Assembly (NCBI GenBank): GCA_032119475.1
Contig: JAUMCA010000075.1
Span: 1 to 14,296, forward strand
Reading direction: 5' to 3'
Source of the DNA: F1-60-MAGs149 sp032119475
GTDB taxonomy: Bacteria; Actinomycetota; Thermoleophilia; Gaiellales; F1-60-MAGs149
Length of the DNA: 14,296 nucleotides
Position 1 is the stretch's first letter. Each line of letters opens with the position of its first letter. A program made the translations under genes and the position numbers. This document shows, piece after piece, positions 1-6,030 of this stretch. The notes beneath the pieces were generated by a model. It had not been told where the DNA came from and ran no database searches. It was given only the letters and a program-made list of their open reading frames with translations.

Positions 1-678
1 CGTCTCGCGGATGCGGATGGCGGTCACGGCGGTGTCGCCGAGCACCTCCTCGACCACGTAGCCGAGCTCCCAGTGGATCTTCTCGTTCGAGCGCGCGCGC
101 TCCTGCATCACCTTCGACGCGCGCAGCTCCTCGCGGCGGTGGACGATCGTCACCTTCGACGCGAACTTCGTCAGGAACGTCGCCTCCTCCAGCGCGGAGT
201 CGCCGCCGCCGACGACGACGATCTCGTGCTCGCGGAAGAACGCGCCGTCGCAGACGGCGCAGTACGACACGCCACGGCCCTGGAGCTCCTGCTCGCCCGG
301 GATGCCCAGCTGCCGTGCGGTCGCGCCGGTGGCGACGATCACGGCGCGCGCCTTGAGCGTCTCGCCGAGGACGTCGAGCTCGTGGGGCGTCGCCATCGGA
401 TCGTCGGAGAAGCGGACCGCGGTGACGTCCTCGGTGCGGTACGTCGCCCCGAAGCGCTCGGCCTGCTTGCGCATGTTCTGCATCAGCTCCGGACCCATGA
501 TCCCGTGCTCGAAGCCCGGGAAGTTGTCGACCTCGGAGGTGATCATCAGCTGGCCGCCGGCGGCGTAGCCCTCGACCACGAGCGGGGCGAGGTCGCCGCG
601 GGACGCGTACAGCGCCGCGGTGTAGCCCGACGGCCCGCCGCCGATGATCACGATCTCGTGGATGCCGTCGTCGCTCAT
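1..678 (-). CDS. trxB: Thioredoxin reductase, N-terminal 226 residues (C-terminus outside window)
   Basis: This is a FAD/NADPH flavoprotein that reduces thioredoxin in the cytosol. The ATG at 678 is preceded by GAAGGGA eight bases upstream. Visible motifs are the N-terminal FAD site IIGGGPSGYTAA (about residues 11-22), a second dinucleotide site VVVGGGDSALEEA (154-166), the redox pair C140-A-V-C143 followed by DGAFF, and the NADPH-phosphate motif HRREELR (180-186). Family members are about 310 residues long, so roughly 85 C-terminal residues, including the closing FAD segment, lie beyond the left edge. The gene starts 58 bases after the zinc-ribbon gene on the same strand, so it may be the last gene of that operon or have its own promoter. 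The order of motifs and the CAVC spacing make the identification secure; nothing looks broken within the visible part. Confidence 0.96.
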   Translation of the reverse strand, partial: MSDDGIHEIVIIGGGPSGYTAALYASRGDLAPLVVEGYAAGGQLMITSEVDNFPGFEHGIMGPELMQNMRKQAERFGATYRTEDVTAVRFSDDPMATPHELDVLGETLKARAVIVATGATARQLGIPGEQELQGRGVSYCAVCDGAFFREHEIVVVGGGDSALEEATFLTKFASKVTIVHRREELRASKVMQERARSNEKIHWELGYVVEEVLGDTAVTAIRIRET

Positions 679-732
679 GCAGGAAGTCCCTTCGAGGTGC
701 TCAGTGCGTCAAACGCCGCGCGGGGCGGCGAC

Positions 733-739
733 ATTCCTA
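733..739 (-). promoter_or_regulatory. Possible -10 element for trxB
   Basis: On the minus strand this reads TAGGAAT and overlaps the stop codon of the zinc-ribbon gene. It resembles the TAGGAT boxes in front of other genes here and would give a leader of about 50 bases carrying the GAAGGGA ribosome site at 687-693. No -35 box is visible, so this may be chance. Confidence 0.25.
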
Positions 740-922
740 TTCTGGCCGATCGCCCGGCGGTGGTGGATCGGCTGGCTCCTCGACCCGCTCCGCGCGGAAC
801 CAGTCCTGGCAGCGTTCGCACCACACCGACTGCTCGGCGTCGAACCGGCCGAAGAACCAGCCCACCGGCTCGCCGCAGTACGGGCAGAAGCGCGGACGCT
901 CATCGGGGTCCGCATCGGTCAT
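737..922 (-). CDS. Small zinc-ribbon protein, 61 aa
   Basis: This is a short hydrophilic protein with two CxxC knuckles, C13-P-Y-C16 and C35-E-R-C38, separated by 18 residues rich in aromatic amino acids. That is a typical single zinc-ribbon fold that would bind one Zn ion. An acidic N-terminus and a proline-rich tail (PADPPPPGDRPE) flank the ribbon. The ATG at 922 overlaps the TGA of the upstream cupin gene in an ATGA arrangement, so the two are probably translationally coupled. trxB follows 58 bases downstream. No specific function can be assigned. Its position next to thioredoxin reductase allows, but does not show, a redox-linked or chaperone-like role. The reading frame is supported by strong third-position GC bias and the exact coupling overlap. 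Confidence 0.8.
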   Translation of the reverse strand: MTDADPDERPRFCPYCGEPVGWFFGRFDAEQSVWCERCQDWFRAERVEEPADPPPPGDRPE

Positions 923-1410
923 CCGGCCGCCGGGTAGGGGTTCGACAGCGGCGCCCCGTTCCGCAGCAGCGAGCTCACGTAGATCACGACGTCGTCGCCG
1001 GGCAGCGCGCGCACCCGGTGGATCGTCCCCGCCGGCTCGATCACGCCGAACCCGGCACGCACGACGTAGGTCTGGCCCGGCGCGATCGTGCGCACGGGGC
1101 GCGGCGCCGCACCGCTCGTGTCGAAGTCGACGACGCGCACGGGCAGCCCCTTCAGCACGGTGTACTCCAGCCGGCCCCGGTCGACCGCCGCGATCTGCGT
1201 GCCCTCGTGGAAGTGCGCGGCGAGCGGCGACCCGGCCGGGATCGTCACGCGCTGGAGGTACATCGTGCGGCCCTTCGCGCCCTGCGGGTCGACGTCCTGC
1301 GCGAGCACCTCGCGCACCGGGGCGGCCGAGCGGACGAGGGCGGCCGTCGCGGTGGCGCCGAGGACGGCACCGAGCGCGAGGACGGTGAGGATGACGAGGC
1401 TGCGGCGCAC
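919..1410 (-). CDS. Exported or membrane-anchored cupin-domain protein, 163 aa
   Basis: The N-terminus has a short basic start (MRRS) and a hydrophobic stretch at about residues 5-27, consistent with a signal peptide or single membrane anchor, so the rest is probably extracytoplasmic. A single cupin barrel follows. Motif 1 contains H66-F-H68 with Q72 where the usual Glu sits, and motif 2 contains P126-A-G-T-I-H131. Three His ligands therefore remain for a metal, with Glu replaced by Gln. The start is GTG at 1410, supported by AAGGAG (1416-1421) five bases upstream. The gene lies 30 bases after the Nudix gene and overlaps the zinc-ribbon gene by four bases, so the three are likely co-transcribed. 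The substrate is unknown; cupins include dioxygenases, isomerases and non-enzymatic binders. Confidence 0.82.
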   Translation of the reverse strand: MRRSLVILTVLALGAVLGATATAALVRSAAPVREVLAQDVDPQGAKGRTMYLQRVTIPAGSPLAAHFHEGTQIAAVDRGRLEYTVLKGLPVRVVDFDTSGAAPRPVRTIAPGQTYVVRAGFGVIEPAGTIHRVRALPGDDVVIYVSSLLRNGAPLSNPYPAAG

Positions 1411-1415
1411 GGGGA

Positions 1416-1421
1416 CTCCTT
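1416..1421 (-). promoter_or_regulatory. Ribosome binding site fixing the GTG start of the exported cupin
   Basis: AAGGAG on the minus strand lies five bases before GTG at 1410. It decides this start and shows that internal operon genes use Shine-Dalgarno initiation. Confidence 0.75.
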
Positions 1422-1440
1422 CGCGGTGATCCGGGGAAGG

Positions 1441-1893
1441 CTAGTGCCAGTCGAGGATGGCGAGGTCGTCGCCGTGCACCGCGATGCGTGCCGCGATCCG
1501 GTGCGGTGCGCCCTCCGCCGCCAGGAGCGCCAGCCGACGATCGGGCTCCAGCGCCGGCGCGGGTGGAGCGGGGGACCAGCGCGCGCCCGTGACGCCGTCG
1601 TCGGGAATCGGCTCCCCGCCCGGGTCGTCGAACAGCGCCGCGTGCACGACCACGTCGTAGCGGAACGTCCCGTCCGACTCCTCGAAGCGCTCGGTGAGGA
1701 GCGCGAGCGACGTTCCGCCGATCAGCACGAGCCCGGTCTCCTCCCGTGCCTCGCGCCGCGCCGCCTCGAGCGGCTCCTCGCCCGGCTCGATGCGCCCGCC
1801 GGGCAGCGCCCAGCGCCCGATCGACGGCGGCGTGCCGCGCTCGATCCACACCACGCCGCGCGGACCGCGCACCACGGCGAGGGCGATCTCCAT
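1441..1893 (-). CDS. Nudix hydrolase, 150 aa
   Basis: This enzyme hydrolyses a nucleoside diphosphate linked to some other moiety, using Mg or Mn. A complete Nudix box occupies residues 33-55 (G33, E39, R47-E48, E51-E52, G54), matching GX5EX7REUXEEXGU. Upstream, GRWALPGG is the usual lead-in. The length is normal for a single-domain Nudix protein. The substrate (oxidised nucleotide, ADP-ribose, NADH or other) cannot be read from the sequence. An in-frame ATG exists at 1947, but the start at 1893 is preferred: it begins right at the first beta strand (MEIALAVV) and a TACGGT -10 box lies seven bases before it, whereas the longer form would overlap the divergent helicase promoter. It is the first gene of the minus-strand operon leading to trxB. 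Confidence 0.92.
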   Translation of the reverse strand: MEIALAVVRGPRGVVWIERGTPPSIGRWALPGGRIEPGEEPLEAARREAREETGLVLIGGTSLALLTERFEESDGTFRYDVVVHAALFDDPGGEPIPDDGVTGARWSPAPPAPALEPDRRLALLAAEGAPHRIAARIAVHGDDLAILDWH

Positions 1894-1900
1894 GCGCGGC

Positions 1901-1906
1901 ACCGTA
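1901..1906 (-). promoter_or_regulatory. -10 box for the Nudix operon, apparently leaderless
   Basis: TACGGT on the minus strand, seven bases before ATG 1893. Transcription would begin at or one base before the start codon. No Shine-Dalgarno sequence or convincing -35 is seen. Confidence 0.5.
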
Positions 1907-1926
1907 GCGATCGCCGAGGCCGCTGG

Positions 1927-1932
1927 TAGGTT
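1927..1932 (+). promoter_or_regulatory. -10 box for the DinG-type helicase
   Basis: TAGGTT lies 13 bases before ATG 1946 and would give a leader of about seven bases without a ribosome site. With the Nudix box at 1901-1906 it forms a compact divergent promoter region of 52 bases. Confidence 0.4.
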
Positions 1933-1945
1933 GGGTCGTCCGCCC

Positions 1946-3844
1946 ATGGTCCGCTACCTCGATGCGCTCGGCCGCTCCTCGCCCCTGCGGACCGCCCTGC
2001 CCGGCTTTCGCTCGCGGGACGGCCAGCTGCGGCTCGCGACGGCGGTGGGGGAGACGATCGACGGCGGGGGCGTGCTCGTCGCCGAGGCGGCGACCGGCAT
2101 CGGCAAGAGCCTCGCGTATCTCGTGCCGGCTGCGCTGAGCGGCCGGCGCGTCGTCGTCTCGACGGCGACGAAGGCCCTGCAGGGCCAGCTGCTGCGCGAG
2201 GACATCCCGCTGGCGCGCCTGGCCACCGGCCACGAGATCACCGCCGCCGTCGTCAAGGGCCGCGCCAACTACGTCTGCCGCCTGCAGCGGGCCTTCGCGC
2301 ATCAGCGCATCCCGCTCGACGCCGCCGACCAGCTCGAGCGCCTCGAGCAGTGGCTCGCGACGACGCGCGAGGGGGACCGCGACGAGCTGCCGTTCGTGCC
2401 GACGGAGAGCGTGTGGCGGGAGCTCTCCGTCGGGCCCGACCGCTGCCGCGGCGCGCGCTGCCCCGAGCGGGACGGGTGCTACGCCGAGGCGGCGCGCGAG
2501 CGGGCCGCCGGCTGCGAGATCGTCCTCGTCAACCACGCGCTGTACCTCGCCGACCTCGCGCTGCGTGCGGCGCGTGGCGGCGAGCCGGTGATCCTGCCCG
2601 AGCACGACGTCCTGATCGTGGACGAGGCCCATGCGTTCGAGACGGCTGCGGCGGAGGCGCTCGGCGCGCGCGTGTCGGCGCCGGTCCTGGCGCGCTTCGT
2701 CCGCGACGTCGAGCAGGCCTGCGGTGCGGCGGCGAAGCCGGTGCCGATCGACGAGCTCGCGCTGCTCCACACGCACGGCGACCGCCTCTTCGGCGCGCTG
2801 CCCGATGGGCGGCGGGTCCGGCTCGACGAGGCGCGGCTGCGCGCGCTGCCCGCCGACGCCGCCGGCGCGATGCGCACGGCGCTCCATCGGATCGCGGACC
2901 GGATCCGCGAGCACTCCGACGAGTGCGAGGCGCTGGCGCGGCAGGCCGAGCGGCAGGCGGTCGCGCTCGAGGCGATCCTGGCGCCCGACCACGACCAGAC
3001 CGTCGTCTGGTCCGAGCGCGACCGGGGCGGGGTCGAACTGCGGGCGGCGCCGACCGCGGTCGGCCCGCTCCTGCGCACGCACCTGTGGGACGAGCTCCAC
3101 GCGGCGGTGCTGGTCAGCGCCACGCTCGCCGACGGCGACGGGCTCGGCACCACGTGCCGCCGGCTCGGCCTCGACGGCGCCCGGACGCACGTGGAGACGT
3201 CGCCCTTCGACATCCAGGCGAACGCGCGGCTCTACGTGCCGGACGACATCGTCGGCGGCGGCAAGGCCGACCCGCACGTCGTCGCCGATCGCATCGCCGA
3301 CCTGATCACGGCAGCGGACGGCCGCGCCCTCGTGCTGTTCCCCTCGCTGCAGCGCCTGCGCCGCATCCACGAGCTGGTGTGCGACCGCCTGCCGATGGAG
3401 GTGCTCCGCCAGGGCGACGCCGCCCGCGACGTGCTGCTCGAGCGCTTCCGCACGGACGAGCGGTCGGTCCTCTTCGCCTCGATGACGTTCTGGCAGGGCG
3501 TCGACATCCCGGGGCGCTCGCTCGAGCTGGTGATCCTCGAGAGCCTGCCCTTCGCCGTCCCCGATGACCCGCTGGTCGCCGCGCGTTCCGAGCGGGCCGA
3601 GCGCGAGGGCGGCAGCGGCTTCCGCGATGTGCAGCTGCCACACGCGGCGCTGCTCCTGAAACAGGGCTTCGGCCGGCTGCTGCGCTCCGAGCGCGACCGC
3701 GGCGTCGTCGCCGTGCTCGACGCGCGGCTGGTCCACCGCGGATACGGCGGCTTCCTGCGGGCCAGCCTGCCGGACGTGCCGATCACCGGCGACCTCGAGG
3801 AGATCCGCGCCTTCCTCGCCGCGGTGCCCGTCGGTCAGGAGTGA
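1946..3844 (+). CDS. dinG: DinG/XPD-family ATP-dependent Fe-S DNA helicase, 632 aa
   Basis: This is a superfamily 2, 5'-3' DNA helicase of the XPD/DinG group, acting on damaged DNA, R-loops or stalled forks. Walker A is ATGIGKS (49-55). Four cysteines at 111, 167, 172 and 178 sit between motif I and the DEAH box (226-229), as expected for the 4Fe-4S cluster. Motif V-like MTFWQGVDIPG follows, and motif VI is Q573-G-F-G-R577-L-L-R580. The length suits the short actinobacterial form without a nuclease domain. The ATG at 1946 is chosen because upstream in-frame codons are antisense to the Nudix gene and a -10 box lies at 1927-1932. Its last 10 bases overlap the 3' end of the converging small membrane-protein gene. 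All helicase motifs are intact. Confidence 0.95.
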   Translation: MVRYLDALGRSSPLRTALPGFRSRDGQLRLATAVGETIDGGGVLVAEAATGIGKSLAYLVPAALSGRRVVVSTATKALQGQLLREDIPLARLATGHEITAAVVKGRANYVCRLQRAFAHQRIPLDAADQLERLEQWLATTREGDRDELPFVPTESVWRELSVGPDRCRGARCPERDGCYAEAARERAAGCEIVLVNHALYLADLALRAARGGEPVILPEHDVLIVDEAHAFETAAAEALGARVSAPVLARFVRDVEQACGAAAKPVPIDELALLHTHGDRLFGALPDGRRVRLDEARLRALPADAAGAMRTALHRIADRIREHSDECEALARQAERQAVALEAILAPDHDQTVVWSERDRGGVELRAAPTAVGPLLRTHLWDELHAAVLVSATLADGDGLGTTCRRLGLDGARTHVETSPFDIQANARLYVPDDIVGGGKADPHVVADRIADLITAADGRALVLFPSLQRLRRIHELVCDRLPMEVLRQGDAARDVLLERFRTDERSVLFASMTFWQGVDIPGRSLELVILESLPFAVPDDPLVAARSERAEREGGSGFRDVQLPHAALLLKQGFGRLLRSERDRGVVAVLDARLVHRGYGGFLRASLPDVPITGDLEEIRAFLAAVPVGQE

Positions 3845-4107
3845 CCGAACACCAGATCGGCGACCACGAAGCCGATCACGAACGCGAGCGGGATCAGCAG
3901 GCCGAACGTGATCAGGCCGCGATCGCGCTGGGTGAGGATCCCGAGCAGCGCCAGCCCGCCGCCGAGCGCCATCAGGATGAACCCGGGGAATGCCCCGAGC
4001 GGCCCGAGGATCGACCACATGAAGAAGAGGATGATCCCGACGACCGTCGCGGAGAGTCCCAGTCGCCCGTAGGGCGTCTGCGGCATGATCGGCACGCGCC
4101 CCGGCAT
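3835..4107 (-). CDS. Small membrane protein, 90 aa, about three membrane segments
   Basis: Nearly the whole chain is hydrophobic, with likely membrane spans at about residues 17-35, 38-58 and 65-86, and a short charged loop TQRDRG between the second and third. I do not recognise the family. ATG 4107 is supported by a TACGAT box exactly six bases upstream, implying a leaderless transcript; there is no Shine-Dalgarno sequence. The gene is divergent from the membrane protein at 4149 and convergent with the helicase, whose stop codon it overlaps by 10 bases on the opposite strand. Its third-position GC bias and hydrophobic pattern support it as real. An in-frame internal ATG (codon 8) is less likely because it would lose the promoter fit. 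Confidence 0.78.
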   Translation of the reverse strand: MPGRVPIMPQTPYGRLGLSATVVGIILFFMWSILGPLGAFPGFILMALGGGLALLGILTQRDRGLITFGLLIPLAFVIGFVVADLVFGHS

Positions 4108-4113
4108 GCCCCG

Positions 4114-4119
4114 ATCGTA
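4114..4119 (-). promoter_or_regulatory. -10 box giving a leaderless transcript of the 90-aa membrane protein
   Basis: TACGAT on the minus strand, six bases before ATG 4107. The predicted first transcribed base is the A of ATG. Confidence 0.55.
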
Positions 4120-4136
4120 CGCGCCTCAGCCGGGAT

Positions 4137-4142
4137 TAGGAT
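4137..4142 (+). promoter_or_regulatory. -10 box giving a leaderless transcript of the 95-aa membrane protein
   Basis: TAGGAT lies six bases before GTG 4149. It is arranged divergently with the TACGAT box at 4114-4119, only 17 bases away, so the two promoters probably compete or share a regulator. Confidence 0.55.
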
Positions 4143-4148
4143 GGGCGC

Positions 4149-4436
4149 GTGAGGATTCTGCCTTCCACCGGGCTCGCGCGGGCGGGATGCGCGGTCGCGC
4201 TCGTGGCCTTCGCGGCGTACGTCGCCATCCTCGTGCTCGCCGAGACGTGGATCGATCGCTCGGGCGGCAGGATGTTCGGCCTCGCGCCCCTGCTCCTCGC
4301 CATGGTGATCGGCAGCGTGCTGGCGCTGGTCGCGGCGGTGCGGGGCGAGCGGTCGCTGCTGACCTGGATCGCGCTGGTGCCCGGGGCGCTGGTGACGCTG
4401 GCGCTGCTCGCGGAGGCCACCGGCCTCATCGAGTAG
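4149..4436 (+). CDS. Small membrane protein, 95 aa, about three membrane segments
   Basis: Hydrophobic stretches at about residues 12-32, 44-64 and 71-90 suggest three spans, with the charged loops ETWIDRSGGR and RGERS between them. I do not recognise a family. The GTG at 4149 is chosen because a TAGGAT -10 box ends exactly six bases earlier, giving a leaderless mRNA; no ribosome site is present. The gene ends seven bases before the 3' end of tRNA-Leu on the other strand. Like its divergent neighbour it is a short multi-span protein of unknown role. The shared intergenic region invites the idea that both serve the same envelope, but nothing in the sequence proves that. Confidence 0.75.
   Translation: MRILPSTGLARAGCAVALVAFAAYVAILVLAETWIDRSGGRMFGLAPLLLAMVIGSVLALVAAVRGERSLLTWIALVPGALVTLALLAEATGLIE
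4413..4427 (-). terminator. Possible terminator hairpin for tRNA-Leu
   Basis: GAGGCC and GGCCTC form a 6-bp stem with a 3-base loop, 16 bases past the tRNA 3' end. There is no T-run, and it lies inside the converging coding sequence, so it may be incidental. Confidence 0.25.
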
Positions 4437-4442
4437 GCGCAG

Positions 4443-4525
4443 TACCCGGAGCGGGACTCGAACCCGCACGCCTTGCGGCAGCCGGGTTTAAGCCGGCCGC
4501 GTCTGACCAATTCCGCCATCCGGGC
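4443..4525 (-). tRNA. tRNA-Leu (anticodon UAA)
   Basis: An 83-base gene with the long variable arm of a class II tRNA. The acceptor stem GCCCGGA pairs with TCCGGGT (G-U first pair), the discriminator is A, and no CCA is encoded. The anticodon stem GCCGG/CCGGC encloses the loop CTTAAAC, giving UAA, which reads UUA and UUG. The variable arm is GCC-GCAA-GGC, and the T arm is GCGGG-TTCGAGT-CCCGC. UUA is very rare in such GC-rich genomes, so this tRNA serves few codons, as with bldA-type tRNAs; that comparison is family knowledge, not shown here. Confidence 0.95.
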
Positions 4526-4531
4526 CCCACG

Positions 4532-4537
4532 AGGATA
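4532..4537 (-). promoter_or_regulatory. -10 box of tRNA-Leu
   Basis: TATCCT on the minus strand lies six bases before G1 of the tRNA. Transcription would begin at or next to the mature 5' end. No -35 is evident. Confidence 0.4.
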
Positions 4538-4544
4538 GCGGTCG

Positions 4545-4781
4545 GTGGGCCGGCGTCGCGGGTGGCGCGATGAGTCATACGTGGTCGATGAGGAGGCGAT
4601 CCGCGAGTGGCTCCCCGCCTACGTGGCGGGTTCGCTGCCGCCTGACCTCCATCGACGCGTGGAGGACGCGATCGTCGCCGCTCCCGCGCTCCTGTCCGAG
4701 ACGATGGAGCTGATGGTCGTCAACCACCGTCTCCTCGAGGTCCGGGACGCGATCGACGGCGACGCCGTCCACGGCGCCTGA
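4545..4781 (+). CDS. Small acidic protein of unknown function, 78 aa
   Basis: I do not recognise this gene with confidence. The core, with EEAIREWLPAYVAG near residues 16-29 followed by LHRRVEDAIVAAP, resembles the cytosolic N-terminal module of anti-sigma factors (L-P-A-Y-x-x-G-x-L then a helix with HxxxCxxC), but all zinc-binding Cys are absent and there is no membrane segment. Two GTG starts are possible, 4545 and 4581. The first 12 codons have weaker GC bias, so 4581 is credible; neither has a clear ribosome site. The gene lies beside the tRNA-Leu promoter and ends two bases before the stop of the converging ppx gene. The anti-sigma resemblance is inference only. Confidence 0.55.
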   Translation: MGRRRGWRDESYVVDEEAIREWLPAYVAGSLPPDLHRRVEDAIVAAPALLSETMELMVVNHRLLEVRDAIDGDAVHGA

Positions 4782-4790
4782 TCTCAGGCG
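4775..4790. terminator. Bidirectional hairpin shared by two convergent stop codons
   Basis: CGCCTGA and TCAGGCG form a perfect 7-bp inverted repeat with a 2-base centre. Each arm contains the stop codon of one converging gene (TGA at 4779-4781 plus, 4784-4786 minus). There is no T-run, so termination is an inference. Confidence 0.35.
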
Positions 4791-5701
4791 GCGATGCCCA
4801 GCGCGAGGCCGTGCAGGATGTCGCGCTCCGAGGCGGTGAAGCCGTCCGCCTCCAGCGCGTCGAGTGCCGCCAGCAGCACGATCGACCCGCCGATGATCAG
4901 CGGAGCGCGCCCGCGGTCGATCGCCGGATAGCGCGCGTGGCGCTGCTCCGCGGTCATCGGCGCGAGCTTCACGATCCACATCGACACGGCGTCGCGGTCG
5001 ACGCGGTGGCCGTGGATCCGCTCGGCGTCGTACCCGGGCAGTCCGAGGTCGAGCGCCGCGAGGGTCGTGGCCGTGCCGGCCACGGCCACCGGCTCGGCGG
5101 TCGCCGCGGCCACGAGCTCGGCGGGGAGGTGGCGGTCGAGCAGGCCGTCGACCTCCTCGCGTGCCGTGGTCATCTGGTCGGGCCCGACCGCGTCCTCGCT
5201 CAGCCAGCGCTCCGTCGCCCTCACGCAGCCGGCCTGGAGCGAGACGGCGCCGAGCACGGCATCGCCCTCGCCGACCACGATCTCGGTGGACCCGCCCCCG
5301 ACGTCGATCACGGCCAGCGGGCCCTCGGCGATGACGGACGATGCGACGCCGCGGAAGGTCGCCCGCGCCTCCTCGTCGCCGGTCAGCGTGCGGGCGGCGA
5401 TGCCGAAGTCGCGCGCCAGCGCGTGCATGAACTGCTCGCCGTTGCGGGCGTCGCGCACGGCGCTCGTCGCGCTGGCGAAGATGACGTCCGCGCTCTTCTC
5501 GCGCGCCCGCTCCACGTACTCCCCGACCGTCTTGCGCGTGCGGCCCATGGCCTGCTCGGAGAGTCGGGCGTCGCGGTCCACATGTGCGCCGAGGCGGGTG
5601 ATCGTCAGGTACCGCTCGACCTCCTGCACCGCGCCGCTCTCGACATCGGCGATCAGGAGGCGCGTGGAGTTCGTGCCCATGTCGATGACGGCCACCCGCA
5701 T
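4784..5701 (-). CDS. ppx: Ppx/GppA-family exopolyphosphatase or pppGpp phosphohydrolase, 305 aa
   Basis: This is an ASKHA-fold phosphatase of the Ppx/GppA family, which shortens inorganic polyphosphate and/or removes the gamma-phosphate of pppGpp in the cytosol. Phosphate-1 motif D6-x-GTNST (6-13), SATSAVRDA (77-85), the acidic GDEEA segment (108-112) carrying the catalytic Glu, and phosphate-2 motif DVGGGSTE (133-140) are all present, followed by AGTATT and IIGGSIV segments. The length is that of the short actinobacterial two-domain form, lacking the C-terminal HD-like domains of the E. coli enzyme. Which substrate is preferred cannot be decided from sequence. ATG 5701 is preceded by a TAGGCT box exactly six bases upstream, implying a leaderless message. 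It converges with the 78-aa gene. Confidence 0.92.
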   Translation of the reverse strand: MRVAVIDMGTNSTRLLIADVESGAVQEVERYLTITRLGAHVDRDARLSEQAMGRTRKTVGEYVERAREKSADVIFASATSAVRDARNGEQFMHALARDFGIAARTLTGDEEARATFRGVASSVIAEGPLAVIDVGGGSTEIVVGEGDAVLGAVSLQAGCVRATERWLSEDAVGPDQMTTAREEVDGLLDRHLPAELVAAATAEPVAVAGTATTLAALDLGLPGYDAERIHGHRVDRDAVSMWIVKLAPMTAEQRHARYPAIDRGRAPLIIGGSIVLLAALDALEADGFTASERDILHGLALGIAA

Positions 5702-5707
5702 GCGCGA

Positions 5708-5713
5708 AGCCTA
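5708..5713 (-). promoter_or_regulatory. -10 box giving a leaderless ppx transcript
   Basis: TAGGCT on the minus strand, six bases before ATG 5701. No -35 or ribosome site is seen. Confidence 0.5.
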
Positions 5714-5758
5714 CGGCCGCGCCCCGCGGACCCTGAGCCATGGCCCGTTCGATTGCGC

Positions 5759-5764
5759 TACATT
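5759..5764 (+). promoter_or_regulatory. -10 box of tRNA-fMet
   Basis: TACATT lies 11 bases before the tRNA 5' end, leaving a short 5' extension for RNase P. No clear -35 is visible. Confidence 0.45.
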
Positions 5765-5775
5765 CCGTCGTGCGC

Positions 5776-5849
<74 letters not shown>

Positions 5850-5854
5850 CTCCT

Positions 5855-5881
5855 CGGCCGGCGGTCGCGCCGAGCCGGCCG
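5855..5881 (+). terminator. Hairpin downstream of tRNA-fMet
   Basis: CGGCCGGC and GCCGGCCG form a perfect 8-bp stem with an 11-base loop, five bases after the tRNA. No T-run follows; it is a probable tRNA terminator or processing hairpin. Confidence 0.45.
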
Positions 5882-5940
5882 CCGCTCCTCGGGGATCGCC
5901 GCCGGGCCGCGCGCCGCAGGCGACGCAGCGTCTGCGGGCG

Positions 5941-5953
5941 CCGGGGACCCCGG
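5941..5953. repeat. 13-base palindrome upstream of the diguanylate cyclase
   Basis: CCGGGG-A-CCCCGG is a perfect 6+1+6 dyad just before the locally AT-rich stretch 5955-5982. Its position near the -35 region of the candidate promoter at 5977 suggests an operator. The rest of the 5882-6030 gap shows GC-rich, low-complexity sequence and no gene. Confidence 0.35.
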
Positions 5954-5976
5954 GTAACGTTCGATTTATTCCGGTG

Positions 5977-5982
5977 TACAGT
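5977..5982 (+). promoter_or_regulatory. Candidate -10 box for the PAS-GGDEF gene
   Basis: TACAGT within an AT-richer patch. It would start transcription near 5989 and give a leader of about 42 bases to GTG 6031. No -35 consensus is seen. Confidence 0.35.
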
Positions 5983-6030
5983 GGGCATCGGCGCCCCGTA
6001 ACCCGATCCACGTCGGCCGCCGTCGCATCC

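Noticed and set aside
73..1929. Long plus-strand open frame across trxB, zinc ribbon, cupin and Nudix
   Set aside because: It is antisense to four well-supported genes, is dominated by Arg/Ala/Asp/His repeats typical of GC-rich shadow frames and matches no domain.
923..4018. Very long minus-strand open frame upstream of the zinc-ribbon protein
   Set aside because: Only its last 61 codons form a sensible protein with its own ATG. The rest is a shadow of the helicase, Nudix and cupin genes; stop codons are rare at this GC content.
5855..5960. Riboswitch (such as a c-di-GMP or GEMM type) before the PAS-GGDEF gene
   Set aside because: Only simple GC hairpins and a palindrome are present; none of the conserved riboswitch core motifs can be recognised.
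5974..6030. Upstream extension of the diguanylate cyclase from GTG 5974
   Set aside because: The 19 codons have weak third-position GC bias and include a promoter-like TACAGT. They add no domain, so I used GTG 6031, though the longer form is not excluded.
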